Shown: positions 34,642-40,594 of the stretch, piece after piece
Layout of the letters: every line of letters starts with the position of its first letter
Numbering within the stretch: position 1 is the first letter of the stretch
Virus record (IMG/VR): IMGVR_UViG_3300035698_003823
Span: 1 to 56,167 of that record
DNA length: 56,167 nt
Strand: one strand, 5' to 3'
Origin: a virus
Program-made: the position numbers and the translations under genes
Notes under the pieces: generated by a model
The model's input: the letters and a program-made list of their open reading frames with translations, nothing else
The model's database searches: none
What the model was told of the DNA's origin: nothing

Positions 34642-34950
34642 ATGGCGTATAGTAGATGGTCTTGTTCTATTTGGTATACCTTCTGGGCAGTAACCCCAAA
34701 AGTGTGTATACCTCTTGAAGGTCCAGATCCACAAGAGGAACAATTTTGTGTAGATTGTGAATTATATTTTTCTTATAAAAATATCAAGAAAGATATGATG
34801 AACTGCATAAATAATGTTAGATACCATTATGAGTTCAAGTTAGATGTTGATAATGAAAATCGACCTTCTGATGAAGACTATAATGAACTTGAAGGTTACA
34901 TGCAGGAATTCGTTCTTGATGTAGAGAAAGAGTTCCCAGAAATAAAATAA
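34642..34950 (+). CDS. Conserved-looking phage hypothetical (MAYSRW family)
   Basis: A 102-residue protein starting MAYSRWSCSIWYTFW, an opening I recall from hypothetical proteins of several large phages. It has a Cys pair CVDC in the middle and an acidic helical C-terminus. AGGAGAGAAC precedes the ATG. Confidence 0.6.
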   Translation: MAYSRWSCSIWYTFWAVTPKVCIPLEGPDPQEEQFCVDCELYFSYKNIKKDMMNCINNVRYHYEFKLDVDNENRPSDEDYNELEGYMQEFVLDVEKEFPEIK

Positions 34951-34956
34951 TTTTAT

Positions 34957-35078
34957 TCTGGAGTAGTTTAACTGGAAAAACACTTAGAGCAGAGGTGCGG
35001 TTGGAATAAACCCCAACTCCTGTAGACACCCTTAGAACCTGTTAATTGGTGATGTTGGTTCGAATCCAACCTTCGGAA
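34957..35078 (+). tRNA. tRNA-like gene with an extra ~49 bases
   Basis: TCTGGAG pairs fully with CTTCGGA, a D-arm GTTT...AAAC and a normal T-arm (GTTGG TTCGAAT CCAAC) are present, and the discriminator is A. The total is 122 bases instead of about 73. The middle contains a separate hairpin (GTTGG/CCAAC) and an imperfect repeat of ACACxxTTAGA. No anticodon stem can be placed with confidence. It may be an interrupted tRNA or a decayed one. Confidence 0.45.
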
Positions 35079-35165
35079 TAATTTTTTTTAAAAAAGTTTA
35101 GAAAAATAAAAAGTAATATACTATATAAGATTAGAAGAAAATTTAACTTTAAGGAATACAAATAA

Positions 35166-35279
35166 ATGCAACATAAAGATTGGCGACCACAAATTAATAT
35201 TATACTTCAGGGGAATTTTATATATCCCTCGGTGATTAATTGTGCGACGTTAGAACAAGATACAGGTAAAAATATTTAA
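35166..35279 (+). CDS. Possible tiny protein (37 aa)
   Basis: A 37-residue frame starting MQHKDWRPQINI, with AAGGAATA upstream. It lies alone between RNA genes. The composition is protein-like, but it is short. Confidence 0.4.
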   Translation: MQHKDWRPQINIILQGNFIYPSVINCATLEQDTGKNI

Positions 35280-35370
35280 AACACCCCAAGAAATATTCTC
35301 TTGGGAACCCCTGAGAGAAACCTTCCGAAACATCACGAAGAAAAATCTCAGGAAACTTAAAAAAAGTTCC

Positions 35371-35398
35371 TTGACAACCGAAATATATGTAGTATAAT
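35371..35398 (+). promoter_or_regulatory. Sigma70 consensus promoter
   Basis: Perfect TTGACA and TATAAT with a 16-base spacer. It would transcribe the HNH-tail relic, tRNA-Gln and the genes beyond. Confidence 0.85.
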
Positions 35399-35406
35399 TA
35401 TGTCAT

Positions 35407-35562
35407 GTTAAGAGAGTAAGAAAATTTGATCCAACTAAAGAAGAATTTGAAAATAAAATAAAAGAATTAAAAAGAAATATGTGTGCTGTTGGAAGATTCT
35501 ATAATGTTTCTGATAACACTATAAGAAAAAGAATTAATATATTAAACTGTGGATTGATGTAA
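35407..35562 (+). pseudogene. Orphan C-terminal tail of an HNH endonuclease
   Basis: About 50 codons encode RKFDP...NKIKELK..MCAVGRFY and VSDN.IRKRI, the helix-turn-helix tail shared by the HNH proteins at 36799, 37770 and 40626. The HNH core and any good start codon are missing. Its last five codons lie inside tRNA-Gln, as in the intact copies. It is likely the remains of a homing gene whose body was lost. Confidence 0.7.
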
Positions 35563-35621
35563 TAGTAGCCTATCTCTCTTTGAAAGAGAATGCAGTGGAG
35601 CGTAACCACTATCCACAACCA
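35548..35621 (+). tRNA. tRNA-Gln (TTG), non-canonical elbow
   Basis: Acceptor TGTGGAT/ATCCACA, anticodon arm TCTCT-CTTTGAA-AGAGA, CCA encoded. The T-loop is AGCGTAA instead of TTCxAxx, and the D-loop has AG in place of GG. The D-stem is weak. The 5' end overlaps the HNH-tail relic by 15 bases. Confidence 0.75.
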
Positions 35622-35814
35622 AATATTCTACGGTGAGAAGATCCCTGGATTGTTCCTATAGGTTGTCAACCTTATAGATCTCACCAAGTAACACACTACC
35701 CAAGCGGAAACTTGTTAGACGCTCAAATGGTGGTAGTTTTTAACGGTAAGTTCCTTTTTCAAAAGGTGGGATGTTCTTAGATTCGGTGGGGTTTCTAAAG
35801 TTTTAGGAGGTATT
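35622..35814 (+). other. Structured intergenic region
   Basis: 35632-35685 forms GGTGAGA/TCTCACC closing an inner hairpin CTATAGGTT/AACCTTATAG, followed by A; it resembles an armless tRNA. 35694-35737 has CACTACC...GGTAGT around GCG-GAAACTTGTTAGA-CGC, like a leucine-type D-arm without the rest. Both may be decayed tRNAs; no full cloverleaf could be drawn. Confidence 0.35.
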
Positions 35815-36030
35815 ATGACGGATAAAGATATTGCTTATGCTGTTGAACTTAATAGACTTTCCAGTAAGGTTTATAAACTTGGACTGCAAATGATGGATGA
35901 TGAGGATGGAATGTATGATCTATTCTATCCGGATCTTATCGATATGTCTTTAAGTTTAGAAATAAAAAGTAAATGGATTTTTGAATGTATAGAAGAACTG
36001 GTGGAAGAGGGAGAATTTAATGTCAAATGA
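35815..36030 (+). CDS. Small hypothetical protein
   Basis: A 71-residue acidic helical protein starting MTDKDIAYAVELNRL, with TAGGAGGTATT upstream. Its end overlaps the next gene by 11 bases. Confidence 0.6.
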   Translation: MTDKDIAYAVELNRLSSKVYKLGLQMMDDEDGMYDLFYPDLIDMSLSLEIKSKWIFECIEELVEEGEFNVK

Positions 36031-36622
36031 TTGTGTTGATATTTTTGAAGCAGGAGATTATACTTTTGAAGAAGCAGTTTCGGAATCTATTAATTCTAAA
36101 AGTGAACGGTTTATTTATAATAACGTTGTTTATAGTCTAGAAGTTAAAACAGAAGTAATTGGTGGTTTGTATATAAATGAAGATCCTAATGTCGATGAAG
36201 AAACAATTGAAGATATTATGAAAACCCTTACACAAAAAGAAGTAGAAACATCTGAAGATCCTGATGGAGATGATTTTAAAGATAAAGAAATAGATCTGGA
36301 TACTTATATAATAGAAAAGAGTGTTCTAGATGAGATTAATTTTGATACATGTTTTAAGTATAGAATTTTACCCTTAGAAAGTAGTTCGATTGGTACCCAT
36401 TGGTGTTTAACAATTGCAGTAGACAAAGATCTTGGTGATGACCACTGGGTATTAGATGAAATTAAAACAAAAATAGGAGTTAAAGAACTTAAAATTAAAA
36501 TTTGTAGTAGTGAATCTTTGGAAAGAAATATTCGGAGATATTATGGATATGAAAGAAATGTAAAGACAACCTATAATGATACTGGAATTAAAAACACTTC
36601 CGGAGAAATTGTGGATATGTAA
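36020..36622 (+). CDS. Hypothetical protein (200 aa)
   Basis: A 200-residue acidic protein with GAGGGAGAATTT before the ATG. It contains SSIGTHWCLTIAVDKDLGDDHWVL, a strand-rich middle. No family is recognised. It lies between tRNA-Gln and tRNA-Phe. Confidence 0.6.
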   Translation: MSNDCVDIFEAGDYTFEEAVSESINSKSERFIYNNVVYSLEVKTEVIGGLYINEDPNVDEETIEDIMKTLTQKEVETSEDPDGDDFKDKEIDLDTYIIEKSVLDEINFDTCFKYRILPLESSSIGTHWCLTIAVDKDLGDDHWVLDEIKTKIGVKELKIKICSSESLERNIRRYYGYERNVKTTYNDTGIKNTSGEIVDM

Positions 36623-36634
36623 ATTAAAAATTAT

Positions 36635-36710
36635 GGAGAGTGAGCAGGTTAAGTAATTGCGTTCCCCTGAAAAGGGAAAGAATCCGGAGCGTTACCGGAA
36701 CTCTCCACCA
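36635..36710 (+). tRNA. tRNA-Phe (GAA), non-canonical elbow
   Basis: Acceptor GGAGAGT/ACTCTCC, D-stem GCAG/TTGC, anticodon arm TTCCC-CTGAAAA-GGGAA, CCA encoded. The T-loop is AGCGTTA and the D-loop carries AAGTAA with no GG, the same alternative elbow as Gln, Lys(TTT) and Ile(GAT). Confidence 0.88.
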
Positions 36711-36771
36711 AATTATTTTCCGAATGGTAAAGATTTAATATACATCATCATTGCATGTATCCTAAATAAGT

Positions 36772-36778
36772 ATAGTCT
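36772..36778 (+). promoter_or_regulatory. Late-like promoter CTAAATA
   Basis: CTAAATA lies 20 bases before the HNH start. The same box precedes the HNH genes at 37770, 40626 and 43362. Confidence 0.5.
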
Positions 36779-36798
36779 ATATTTATAAGGAGAAAACA

Positions 36799-37524
36799 AT
36801 GGCAATAGGTAAAAGAAAATCAAAGTATACAAGAGAGATACTTGAACCTTTGGTGCAAAATAATCTTTCTATGGTGTGTGTAATAAGAGATTTAGGTTTA
36901 AAACCTTCTGGTGGGAATCATTCAAATATATCGAGAATAATAAAAGAACTAAAAATAGATACTTCTCACTTTACAGGACAAGGACACCTAAAAGGTAAGA
37001 CTCATAACTGGACAAAATCAATTCCTTTAGAAGAAATACTTGTTGAAGATTCAAATTATAGTAGACATAATTTAAAGAAAAGATTATTAGAATTAGGTTT
37101 ATTACAAAATAAATGTTCAGAATGTGGAATATCAGAATGGAATGGAAAACACATTTCAATTCAAATAGATCATAAAAATGGTATTCATAACGATAACAGA
37201 ATAGAAAACTTGAGGATGCTCTGTCCAAATTGCCATTCTCAAACAGATACATTTTCAGGAAAATCAAACAAGCGAGAGAAAAATAAAAGGACAGTAAAAA
37301 TAAAAAAGATAATATGTCCAAGATGTTTAAAAAATTACAAAAATGAGAGATCAAAAGTTTGTATAGAATGTTACAAAAAATCTATTAAAAGAAAATTTGA
37401 TCCACCAATAAAAGAATTTAAAAATAAAATTGAAGAATTAAAAGGAAATATGTCTGCTGTTGGGAGATTCTATAAAGTTTCTGATAACGCAATAAGAAAG
37501 AGAATTCAAAAATATAATAATTAA
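36799..37524 (+). CDS. HNH homing endonuclease
   Basis: A 241-residue protein. The HNH core is CSECG...IDHKNGIHNDNRIENL..LCPNCH (residues about 108-150). An N-terminal helix-turn-helix-like region, a zinc knuckle CPRC...CIEC and the tail AVGRFYKVSDNAIRKRI follow the pattern of the three relatives here. The stop lies two bases before tRNA-Leu. Confidence 0.85.
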   Translation: MAIGKRKSKYTREILEPLVQNNLSMVCVIRDLGLKPSGGNHSNISRIIKELKIDTSHFTGQGHLKGKTHNWTKSIPLEEILVEDSNYSRHNLKKRLLELGLLQNKCSECGISEWNGKHISIQIDHKNGIHNDNRIENLRMLCPNCHSQTDTFSGKSNKREKNKRTVKIKKIICPRCLKNYKNERSKVCIECYKKSIKRKFDPPIKEFKNKIEELKGNMSAVGRFYKVSDNAIRKRIQKYNN

Positions 37525-37526
37525 AT

Positions 37527-37602
37527 GCGAGTGTGATGGAAAGGATTACATAATTGATTTAGAATCAATTTTTTGCAGGTTCGAATCCTGTCGCTCGTAC
37601 CA
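37527..37602 (+). tRNA. tRNA-Leu (TAG), short variable loop
   Basis: Acceptor GCGAGTG/CGCTCGT, D-stem ATG/CAT, anticodon arm ATTGA-TTTAGAA-TCAAT, T-loop TTCGAAT, discriminator A, CCA encoded. TAG reads CUA leucine codons. The variable loop has five bases, whereas leucine tRNAs are normally class II with a long arm (as at 49579). Confidence 0.8.
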
Positions 37603-37610
37603 AATTAAAT

Positions 37611-37683
37611 ATCGGGTAGTCTCTCATGGTGGGGGAACTGATTGCAAACCAGTTAAATTAAGGTTCGATTCCTTTACCCGATT
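37611..37683 (+). tRNA. tRNA-Cys (GCA)
   Basis: Acceptor ATCGGGT/ACCCGAT, discriminator T as expected for Cys, anticodon loop TTGCAAA in a stem with one A-C mismatch, T-loop TTCGATT. CCA is not encoded. Confidence 0.8.
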
Positions 37684-37728
37684 ATCTTTAAAAAAACTAT
37701 TATTGCACCCTTAATTTCATACTACCAT

Positions 37729-37736
37729 ACTAAATA
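37729..37736 (+). promoter_or_regulatory. Late-like promoter ACTAAATA
   Basis: ACTAAATA lies 33 bases before the HNH start at 37770. Confidence 0.5.
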
Positions 37737-37769
37737 CTAATGTATAGTTAAAAAGTATAGGAGATTAAT

Positions 37770-38498
37770 ATGGGTAATAAAAGTGTTTTCGAAAGTTACA
37801 CAAAAGAAGAAGTCCAGGATATGTTGAATGATTCTTCTTCATTTAAAAAAGTTTTAGAAAAGGTAGGACTTTCAACTAATGGAGGTGAATGTACCAGAAC
37901 ACTAAAAATGTATATATCTAAAAATAATTTAGATTTAACTGAATTAGAAATTAATAGAACTAGAGAAAGAAAAAGTTTATTAGTATATTGTTCAAGAGGT
38001 AAGAAAAGAAAAGATGAAGATGTTTTTGTTAAAGACTCAGATTACGCAAGAAAGCATATTAAGAATAGAATTATAAAACAGAAATTAATTCCATATGAAT
38101 GTAGTAATTGTGATATAAAAGACAAATGGAATAGTAAAGATTTAGTTCTTATATTAGATCATATTAATGGAATCAACAATGATAACAGAATAGAGAATCT
38201 TAGATTCGTTTGTCCTAATTGTAATAGTCAACTTGAAACTCATTGTGGTAAAAATAAAGCAATAAGAAAACATTGTAAAGATTGTGGAAAAATAATAACT
38301 AAAATGTCAGAAAGATGTAAAAAATGTAGTTGTGTTTTCCATGGTGTTAAACAAAGAAAATTTAATCCAAAATCAGAAGATCTTGAAAATAAAATTAAAG
38401 AATTAAATGGAAATATATGTGCTGTTGGAAGGTTCTATGAAGTTTCCGATAATGCAATAAGAAAGAGAATTAAAAAATTAAATATACCTATAGTGTAA
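37770..38498 (+). CDS. HNH homing endonuclease overlapping tRNA-Trp
   Basis: A 242-residue protein. HNH core CSNCD...LILDHINGINNDNRIENL..VCPNCN (residues about 111-150), zinc knuckle CKDCG...CKKCS, and tail AVGRFYEVSDNAIRKRI. The last five residues (NIPIV) and the stop are encoded by the 5' end of tRNA-Trp, an overlap of 15 bases. AGGAGATTAAT precedes the ATG. Confidence 0.88.
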   Translation: MGNKSVFESYTKEEVQDMLNDSSSFKKVLEKVGLSTNGGECTRTLKMYISKNNLDLTELEINRTRERKSLLVYCSRGKKRKDEDVFVKDSDYARKHIKNRIIKQKLIPYECSNCDIKDKWNSKDLVLILDHINGINNDNRIENLRFVCPNCNSQLETHCGKNKAIRKHCKDCGKIITKMSERCKKCSCVFHGVKQRKFNPKSEDLENKIKELNGNICAVGRFYEVSDNAIRKRIKKLNIPIV

Positions 38499-38557
38499 CG
38501 GTAACACGTTTCTCTCCAAAAGAAAAAATCAGGGTTCAAATCCTTGTGGGTGTGCCA
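38484..38557 (+). tRNA. tRNA-Trp (CCA)
   Basis: Acceptor ATACCTA/TGGGTGT (three wobbles), D-stem GTGT/ACAC, anticodon arm TTTCT-CTCCAAA-AGAAA, T-loop TTCAAAT, discriminator G, CCA encoded. Its first 15 bases are coding sequence for the HNH protein. Confidence 0.9.
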
Positions 38558-38566
38558 AAATTAAAT

Positions 38567-38638
38567 GGGGTGATAGTGACAACGGTAACACATTGCTTTT
38601 GCACGGCAAAGATTGGGGTTCGATTCCCCATCACTCCA
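38567..38638 (+). tRNA. tRNA-Ala (TGC)
   Basis: Acceptor GGGGTGA/TCACTCC with the G3-U70 alanine identity pair, anticodon arm TTGCT-TTTGCAC-GGCAA, T-loop TTCGATT. CCA is not encoded. Confidence 0.9.
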
Positions 38639-38720
38639 CATTTTTTAAAGTCATAACATCCGTAACTTCAACAACTTACGAAAAAGAATAAAAAAAGATT
38701 GATTAATTCTTATTTTTAAC

Positions 38721-38749
38721 TTGCAAAACTTTCTGGATTCTGTTATACT
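38721..38749 (+). promoter_or_regulatory. Sigma70-like promoter of the tRNA region (copy A)
   Basis: TTGCAA and TATACT are 17 bases apart, with AATTCTTATTTTTA directly upstream of the -35 box. A boxA lies 20 bases downstream of the -10. Confidence 0.85.
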
Positions 38750-38768
38750 TTAGATATAAAGATTAAGT

Positions 38769-38785
38769 TGCTCTTTGACAATTTA
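38769..38785 (+). promoter_or_regulatory. boxA-like antitermination element 1
   Basis: TGCTCTTTGACAATTTA differs at one base from the E. coli rRNA leader boxA region TGCTCTTTAACAATTTA. It follows a promoter, as in rRNA operons. Confidence 0.75.
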
Positions 38786-38857
38786 GAAGAAACAAGAATA
38801 AAAAAAGATTAATTATTTCTTATTTTTATCTTGCAAAACTTTCTGGATTCTGTTATA
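38772..38857. repeat. 86-base direct repeat, copy 1
   Basis: Identical to 39031-39116. It runs from boxA through the next promoter, so promoter-boxA units have been duplicated as blocks. Confidence 0.85.
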
Positions 38858-38859
38858 AT
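38831..38859 (+). promoter_or_regulatory. Sigma70-like promoter of the tRNA region (copy B)
   Basis: TTGCAA-17-TATAAT, same upstream element as copy A. It precedes a structured leader (38895-38953). Confidence 0.85.
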
Positions 38860-38894
38860 TAGAAGTATAAGAAACAGCGACAAACAAAAATTTA

Positions 38895-38953
38895 GTGAGT
38901 GAATCGGGACAGGTTATTGTACTAGATGCAATCAGCGACCCTTAGTAACTCAC
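38895..38953 (+). ncRNA. Putative structured leader RNA element
   Basis: GTGAGT and ACTCAC close a 59-base segment with an inner stem (ATTGT/GCAAT). A related segment at 41363-41426 shares GTGAGTGAA at the start and TTAGTAACTCA at the end. No known RNA family is recognised. Confidence 0.35.
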
Positions 38954-39017
38954 GCTCATTATCCGGAAGTTATCTGTACGCTTGGGTAACGCTTTGCGAC
39001 CTTGGCAAGATACTTTT

Positions 39018-39031
39018 AACTTCCGGAAGTT
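39018..39031. repeat. 14-base perfect palindrome AACTTCCGGAAGTT
   Basis: This is the longest instance seen of the dispersed TTCCGGAA motif. It abuts boxA element 2. Confidence 0.7.
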
Positions 39032-39044
39032 CTTTGACAATTTA
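39029..39044 (+). promoter_or_regulatory. boxA-like element 2
   Basis: GTTCTTTGACAATTTA, preceded by the palindrome AACTTCCGGAAGTT. A stem-loop just upstream of boxA recalls the boxB-boxA order of rRNA leaders. Confidence 0.7.
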
Positions 39045-39116
39045 GAAGAAACAAGAATAAAAAAAGATTAATTATTTCTTATTTTTATCTTGCAAAACTT
39101 TCTGGATTCTGTTATA
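39031..39116. repeat. 86-base direct repeat, copy 2
   Basis: Identical to 38772-38857. Confidence 0.85.
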
Positions 39117-39118
39117 CT
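39090..39118 (+). promoter_or_regulatory. Sigma70-like promoter of the tRNA region (copy C)
   Basis: TTGCAA-17-TATACT, followed after 20 bases by boxA element 3. Confidence 0.85.
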
Positions 39119-39137
39119 TTAGATATAAAGATTAAGT

Positions 39138-39154
39138 TGCTCTTTGACAATTTA
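39138..39154 (+). promoter_or_regulatory. boxA-like element 3
   Basis: TGCTCTTTGACAATTTA, identical to element 1. Confidence 0.75.
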
Positions 39155-39481
39155 TATGTTGGGTATAACATGGTTGGTTCAATTCCAACTACTCTCAAAC
39201 TTTTTATTGATTAATGACCTGCAATAGAATAATCGAAACTCAGGTATTGAACGAGTCTACTTAACGGTAGTGTTAAATAAGGTACTCACATTAATTAATG
39301 TTTTTAGCGAGAGATGAGGGTTCAAATCCCTTAGTGGTTTTGGGAATGCTTCTGTTCAAGCAATAATTCCCGTCTTATTTTTCTGGTAATTGAACAGATC
39401 AGAAATTAGAGATAAAATACCATCTGGTGTAACTTGGTTAGCACACTTGCGATATTTATTTAAAAAAGTTCCAAAAAGTTC

Positions 39482-39509
39482 TTGACTTAAAAAAAGTTCC
39501 TGATATAAT
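39482..39509 (+). promoter_or_regulatory. Sigma70-like promoter before tRNA-Ile(TAT)
   Basis: TTGACT-16-TATAAT. It is followed by a leader with TTTAGTTG/CAACTAAA pairing (about 39532-39616) and then a boxA-like sequence. Confidence 0.8.
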
Positions 39510-39531
39510 TAGAAGTATGAAAGTTAAGGAT

Positions 39532-39616
39532 GTGTTTAGTTGCTAAAATAATTCTAGAGCGTAGAAGCGATGAGATAAATTTACAAAGAGACTCATAACG
39601 TTTGTAACAACTAAAT
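39532..39616 (+). ncRNA. Putative structured leader
   Basis: TTTAGTTG near 39532 pairs with CAACTAAA near 39609, enclosing ATGAG/CTCAT. A similar AGTTG...CAACT closure occurs at 41829-41983. It sits between promoter and boxA-like element 4. Confidence 0.4.
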
Positions 39617-39622
39617 ACAATT

Positions 39623-39640
39623 TTGTTCTTTAAAGATTAA
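39623..39640 (+). promoter_or_regulatory. boxA-like element 4 (degenerate)
   Basis: TTGTTCTTTAAAGATTAA keeps the GTTCTTT core but diverges at the 3' side. Confidence 0.5.
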
Positions 39641-39646
39641 ATATCT

Positions 39647-39725
39647 GGACCGGAAAGTTTGGTTAACTCGACGAATCTTATAAGTTTGTGTCTGCATGAG
39701 GGTTCAATTCCCTATCGGTCTACCA
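39647..39725 (+). tRNA. tRNA-Ile (TAT)
   Basis: Acceptor GGACCGG/TCGGTCT, anticodon arm CGAAT-CTTATAA-GTTTG, T-loop TTCAATT, CCA encoded. TAT would read AUA codons, which AT-rich phage genes use heavily. The variable loop is longer than usual (about nine bases). Confidence 0.75.
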
Positions 39726-39734
39726 ATATTAAAA

Positions 39735-39752
39735 TTGTTCTTTGAAAATCTA
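39735..39752 (+). promoter_or_regulatory. boxA-like element 5
   Basis: TTGTTCTTTGAAAATCTA, three bases before tRNA-Lys. Confidence 0.65.
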
Positions 39753-39755
39753 TAT

Positions 39756-39831
39756 ACTTCTTAAGCATTAATTAGTGATGCATCAGACTTTTAATCTGAA
39801 GAAGACGGGGCAGTACCGTCAAGAAGTACCA
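39756..39831 (+). tRNA. tRNA-Lys (TTT), non-canonical elbow
   Basis: Acceptor ACTTCTT/AAGAAGT, D-stem GCAT/ATGC, anticodon arm TCAGA-CTTTTAA-TCTGA, T-stem GACGG/CCGTC, CCA encoded. The T-loop is GGCAGTA and the D-loop has TTAGTG with no GG. Confidence 0.88.
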
Positions 39832-39840
39832 AAATTAAAT

Positions 39841-39933
39841 GTATGTGAGACTACTATTGGTTGTGTAGTGAAGGATTGTAAATCCTTTCCCTTTGTGGTA
39901 ACATTGTTGGTTCGATTCCATCCACATACACCA
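39841..39933 (+). tRNA. tRNA-Tyr (GTA)
   Basis: Class II tRNA: acceptor GTATGTG/CACATAC, anticodon arm AAGGA-TTGTAAA-TCCTT, long variable arm, T-loop TTCGATT, CCA encoded. Confidence 0.9.
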
Positions 39934-40159
39934 AATTGAGTACAGAGAAACAGGTTGGATTCCTGTATATGTTAATCGCATATTCGTCCATTGTTAAGAC
40001 ACTGTACGTTATATTTAATCCGGAAGATATATTGCTTGAATGTCCGAGAATAACGAAGTCTTGGTATGCCCAAATCGCTTCAATATTCCATAAGAGTAAA
40101 GCAATAATGTGGTTCACAGGATAGTGGACGTTGAAGACAGATCCTTCTTGTCTTCCGGA
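39934..40159 (+). other. Intergenic RNA-like stretch in tRNA array
   Basis: No protein gene. It contains ACAGG-TTGGATT-CCTGT (a T-arm-like hairpin at about 39951-39967) and ATATG/CATAT, but no complete tRNA could be drawn. Confidence 0.4.
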
Positions 40160-40177
40160 TTGTTCTTTGAAAATTTA
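40160..40177 (+). promoter_or_regulatory. boxA-like element 6
   Basis: TTGTTCTTTGAAAATTTA, seven bases before the next tRNA. Confidence 0.7.
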
Positions 40178-40183
40178 GCAACT

Positions 40184-40257
40184 ACCTTGGTCGTATAAAT
40201 GGTAGAGTATAACCGGCTTGTGGTCGGTGGGCGGTGGTTCGATCCCACTCTGGGGAA
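40184..40257 (+). tRNA. tRNA-Thr (TGT) or, with a one-base shift, tRNA-His
   Basis: Acceptor ACCTTGG/CTGGGGA with an A-A mismatch at position 1; anticodon arm ACCGG-CTTGTGG-TCGGT reads TGT by position, though GTG is one base later. T-loop TTCGATC; no CCA. Seven more bases on each side (AGCAACT/AGTTGCT) could extend the helix. Confidence 0.6.
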
Positions 40258-40264
40258 GTTGCTT

Positions 40265-40282
40265 TTGTTCTTTGAAAATTTA
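40265..40282 (+). promoter_or_regulatory. boxA-like element 7
   Basis: TTGTTCTTTGAAAATTTA, identical to element 6, just before tRNA-Lys(CTT). Confidence 0.7.
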
Positions 40283-40285
40283 TAT

Positions 40286-40359
40286 GCATCCTTAATTCAA
40301 TGGTAGAATAATTGATTCTTACTCAATTAATGAAGGTCCGATTCCTTCAGGATGTACCA
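40286..40359 (+). tRNA. tRNA-Lys (CTT)
   Basis: Acceptor GCATCCT/AGGATGT, D-stem ATTC/GAAT, anticodon arm ATTGA-TTCTTAC-TCAAT, T-loop TCCGATT, CCA encoded. It reads AAG and complements tRNA-Lys(TTT). Confidence 0.85.
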
Positions 40360-40369
40360 AAGTTTATAT

Positions 40370-40446
40370 GCGGTTGTAGCATAATCGAATAATGCAACAG
40401 ATTTCTACTCTGTAGATTGCAGGTTTGAGTCCTGTCAACCGTACCA
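40370..40446 (+). tRNA. tRNA-Arg (TCT), A19-U56 elbow
   Basis: Acceptor GCGGTTG/CAACCGT, anticodon arm ACAGA-TTTCTAC-TCTGT, CCA encoded. The D-loop has GA instead of GG and the T-loop is TTTGAGT, so pair 19-56 is A-U rather than G-C. It reads AGA/AGG. Confidence 0.88.
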
Positions 40447-40455
40447 AATTAACAT

Positions 40456-40530
40456 TGGGGATTAGTATAGAAGTGAGTACGTCATACTGATAATGTGAAG
40501 AGACAGGAGCGTTACCTGTATCCCCTACCA
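40456..40530 (+). tRNA. tRNA-Ile (GAT), non-canonical elbow
   Basis: Acceptor TGGGGAT/ATCCCCT with a T-T mismatch at position 1, anticodon arm TCATA-CTGATAA-TGTGA, CCA encoded. The T-loop is AGCGTTA and the D-loop contains AAGTGA with no GG. Confidence 0.85.
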
Positions 40531-40594
40531 ATTTATTAAAAGTTGAACTTGTGAAATTCTTTTTACTTTTTTTGATAACTTTCTTATCTAAGGT

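Larger units (their letters stand above)
38720..38785. repeat. 66-base direct repeat, copy 1
   Basis: Identical to 39089-39154. It spans a whole TTGCAA-17-TATACT promoter, the leader and a boxA. Confidence 0.85.
39089..39154. repeat. 66-base direct repeat, copy 2
   Basis: Identical to 38720-38785. Confidence 0.85.
38639..39646 (+). other. Promoter/boxA control region with tRNA fragments
   Basis: About 1 kb without a protein gene. It holds four sigma70-like promoters, four boxA-like elements and long direct repeats (listed separately). Partial tRNAs also occur: T-arms at about 39174-39190 (GTTGG TTCAATT CCAAC) and 39318-39335, and a 5' half with D-arm GTGT..GCAC at about 39419-39450. None completes a cloverleaf. 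Confidence 0.6.

Noticed and set aside
37527-37602. Amber suppressor tRNA, from the letters TAG in the anticodon loop
   Set aside because: An anticodon of TAG (5'-3') reads CUA, not UAG; an amber suppressor would carry CTA. None was found.
39854-40124. Opposing frames of 87 and 62 residues
   Set aside because: They cover tRNA-Tyr and the adjoining RNA region; composition is not protein-like.
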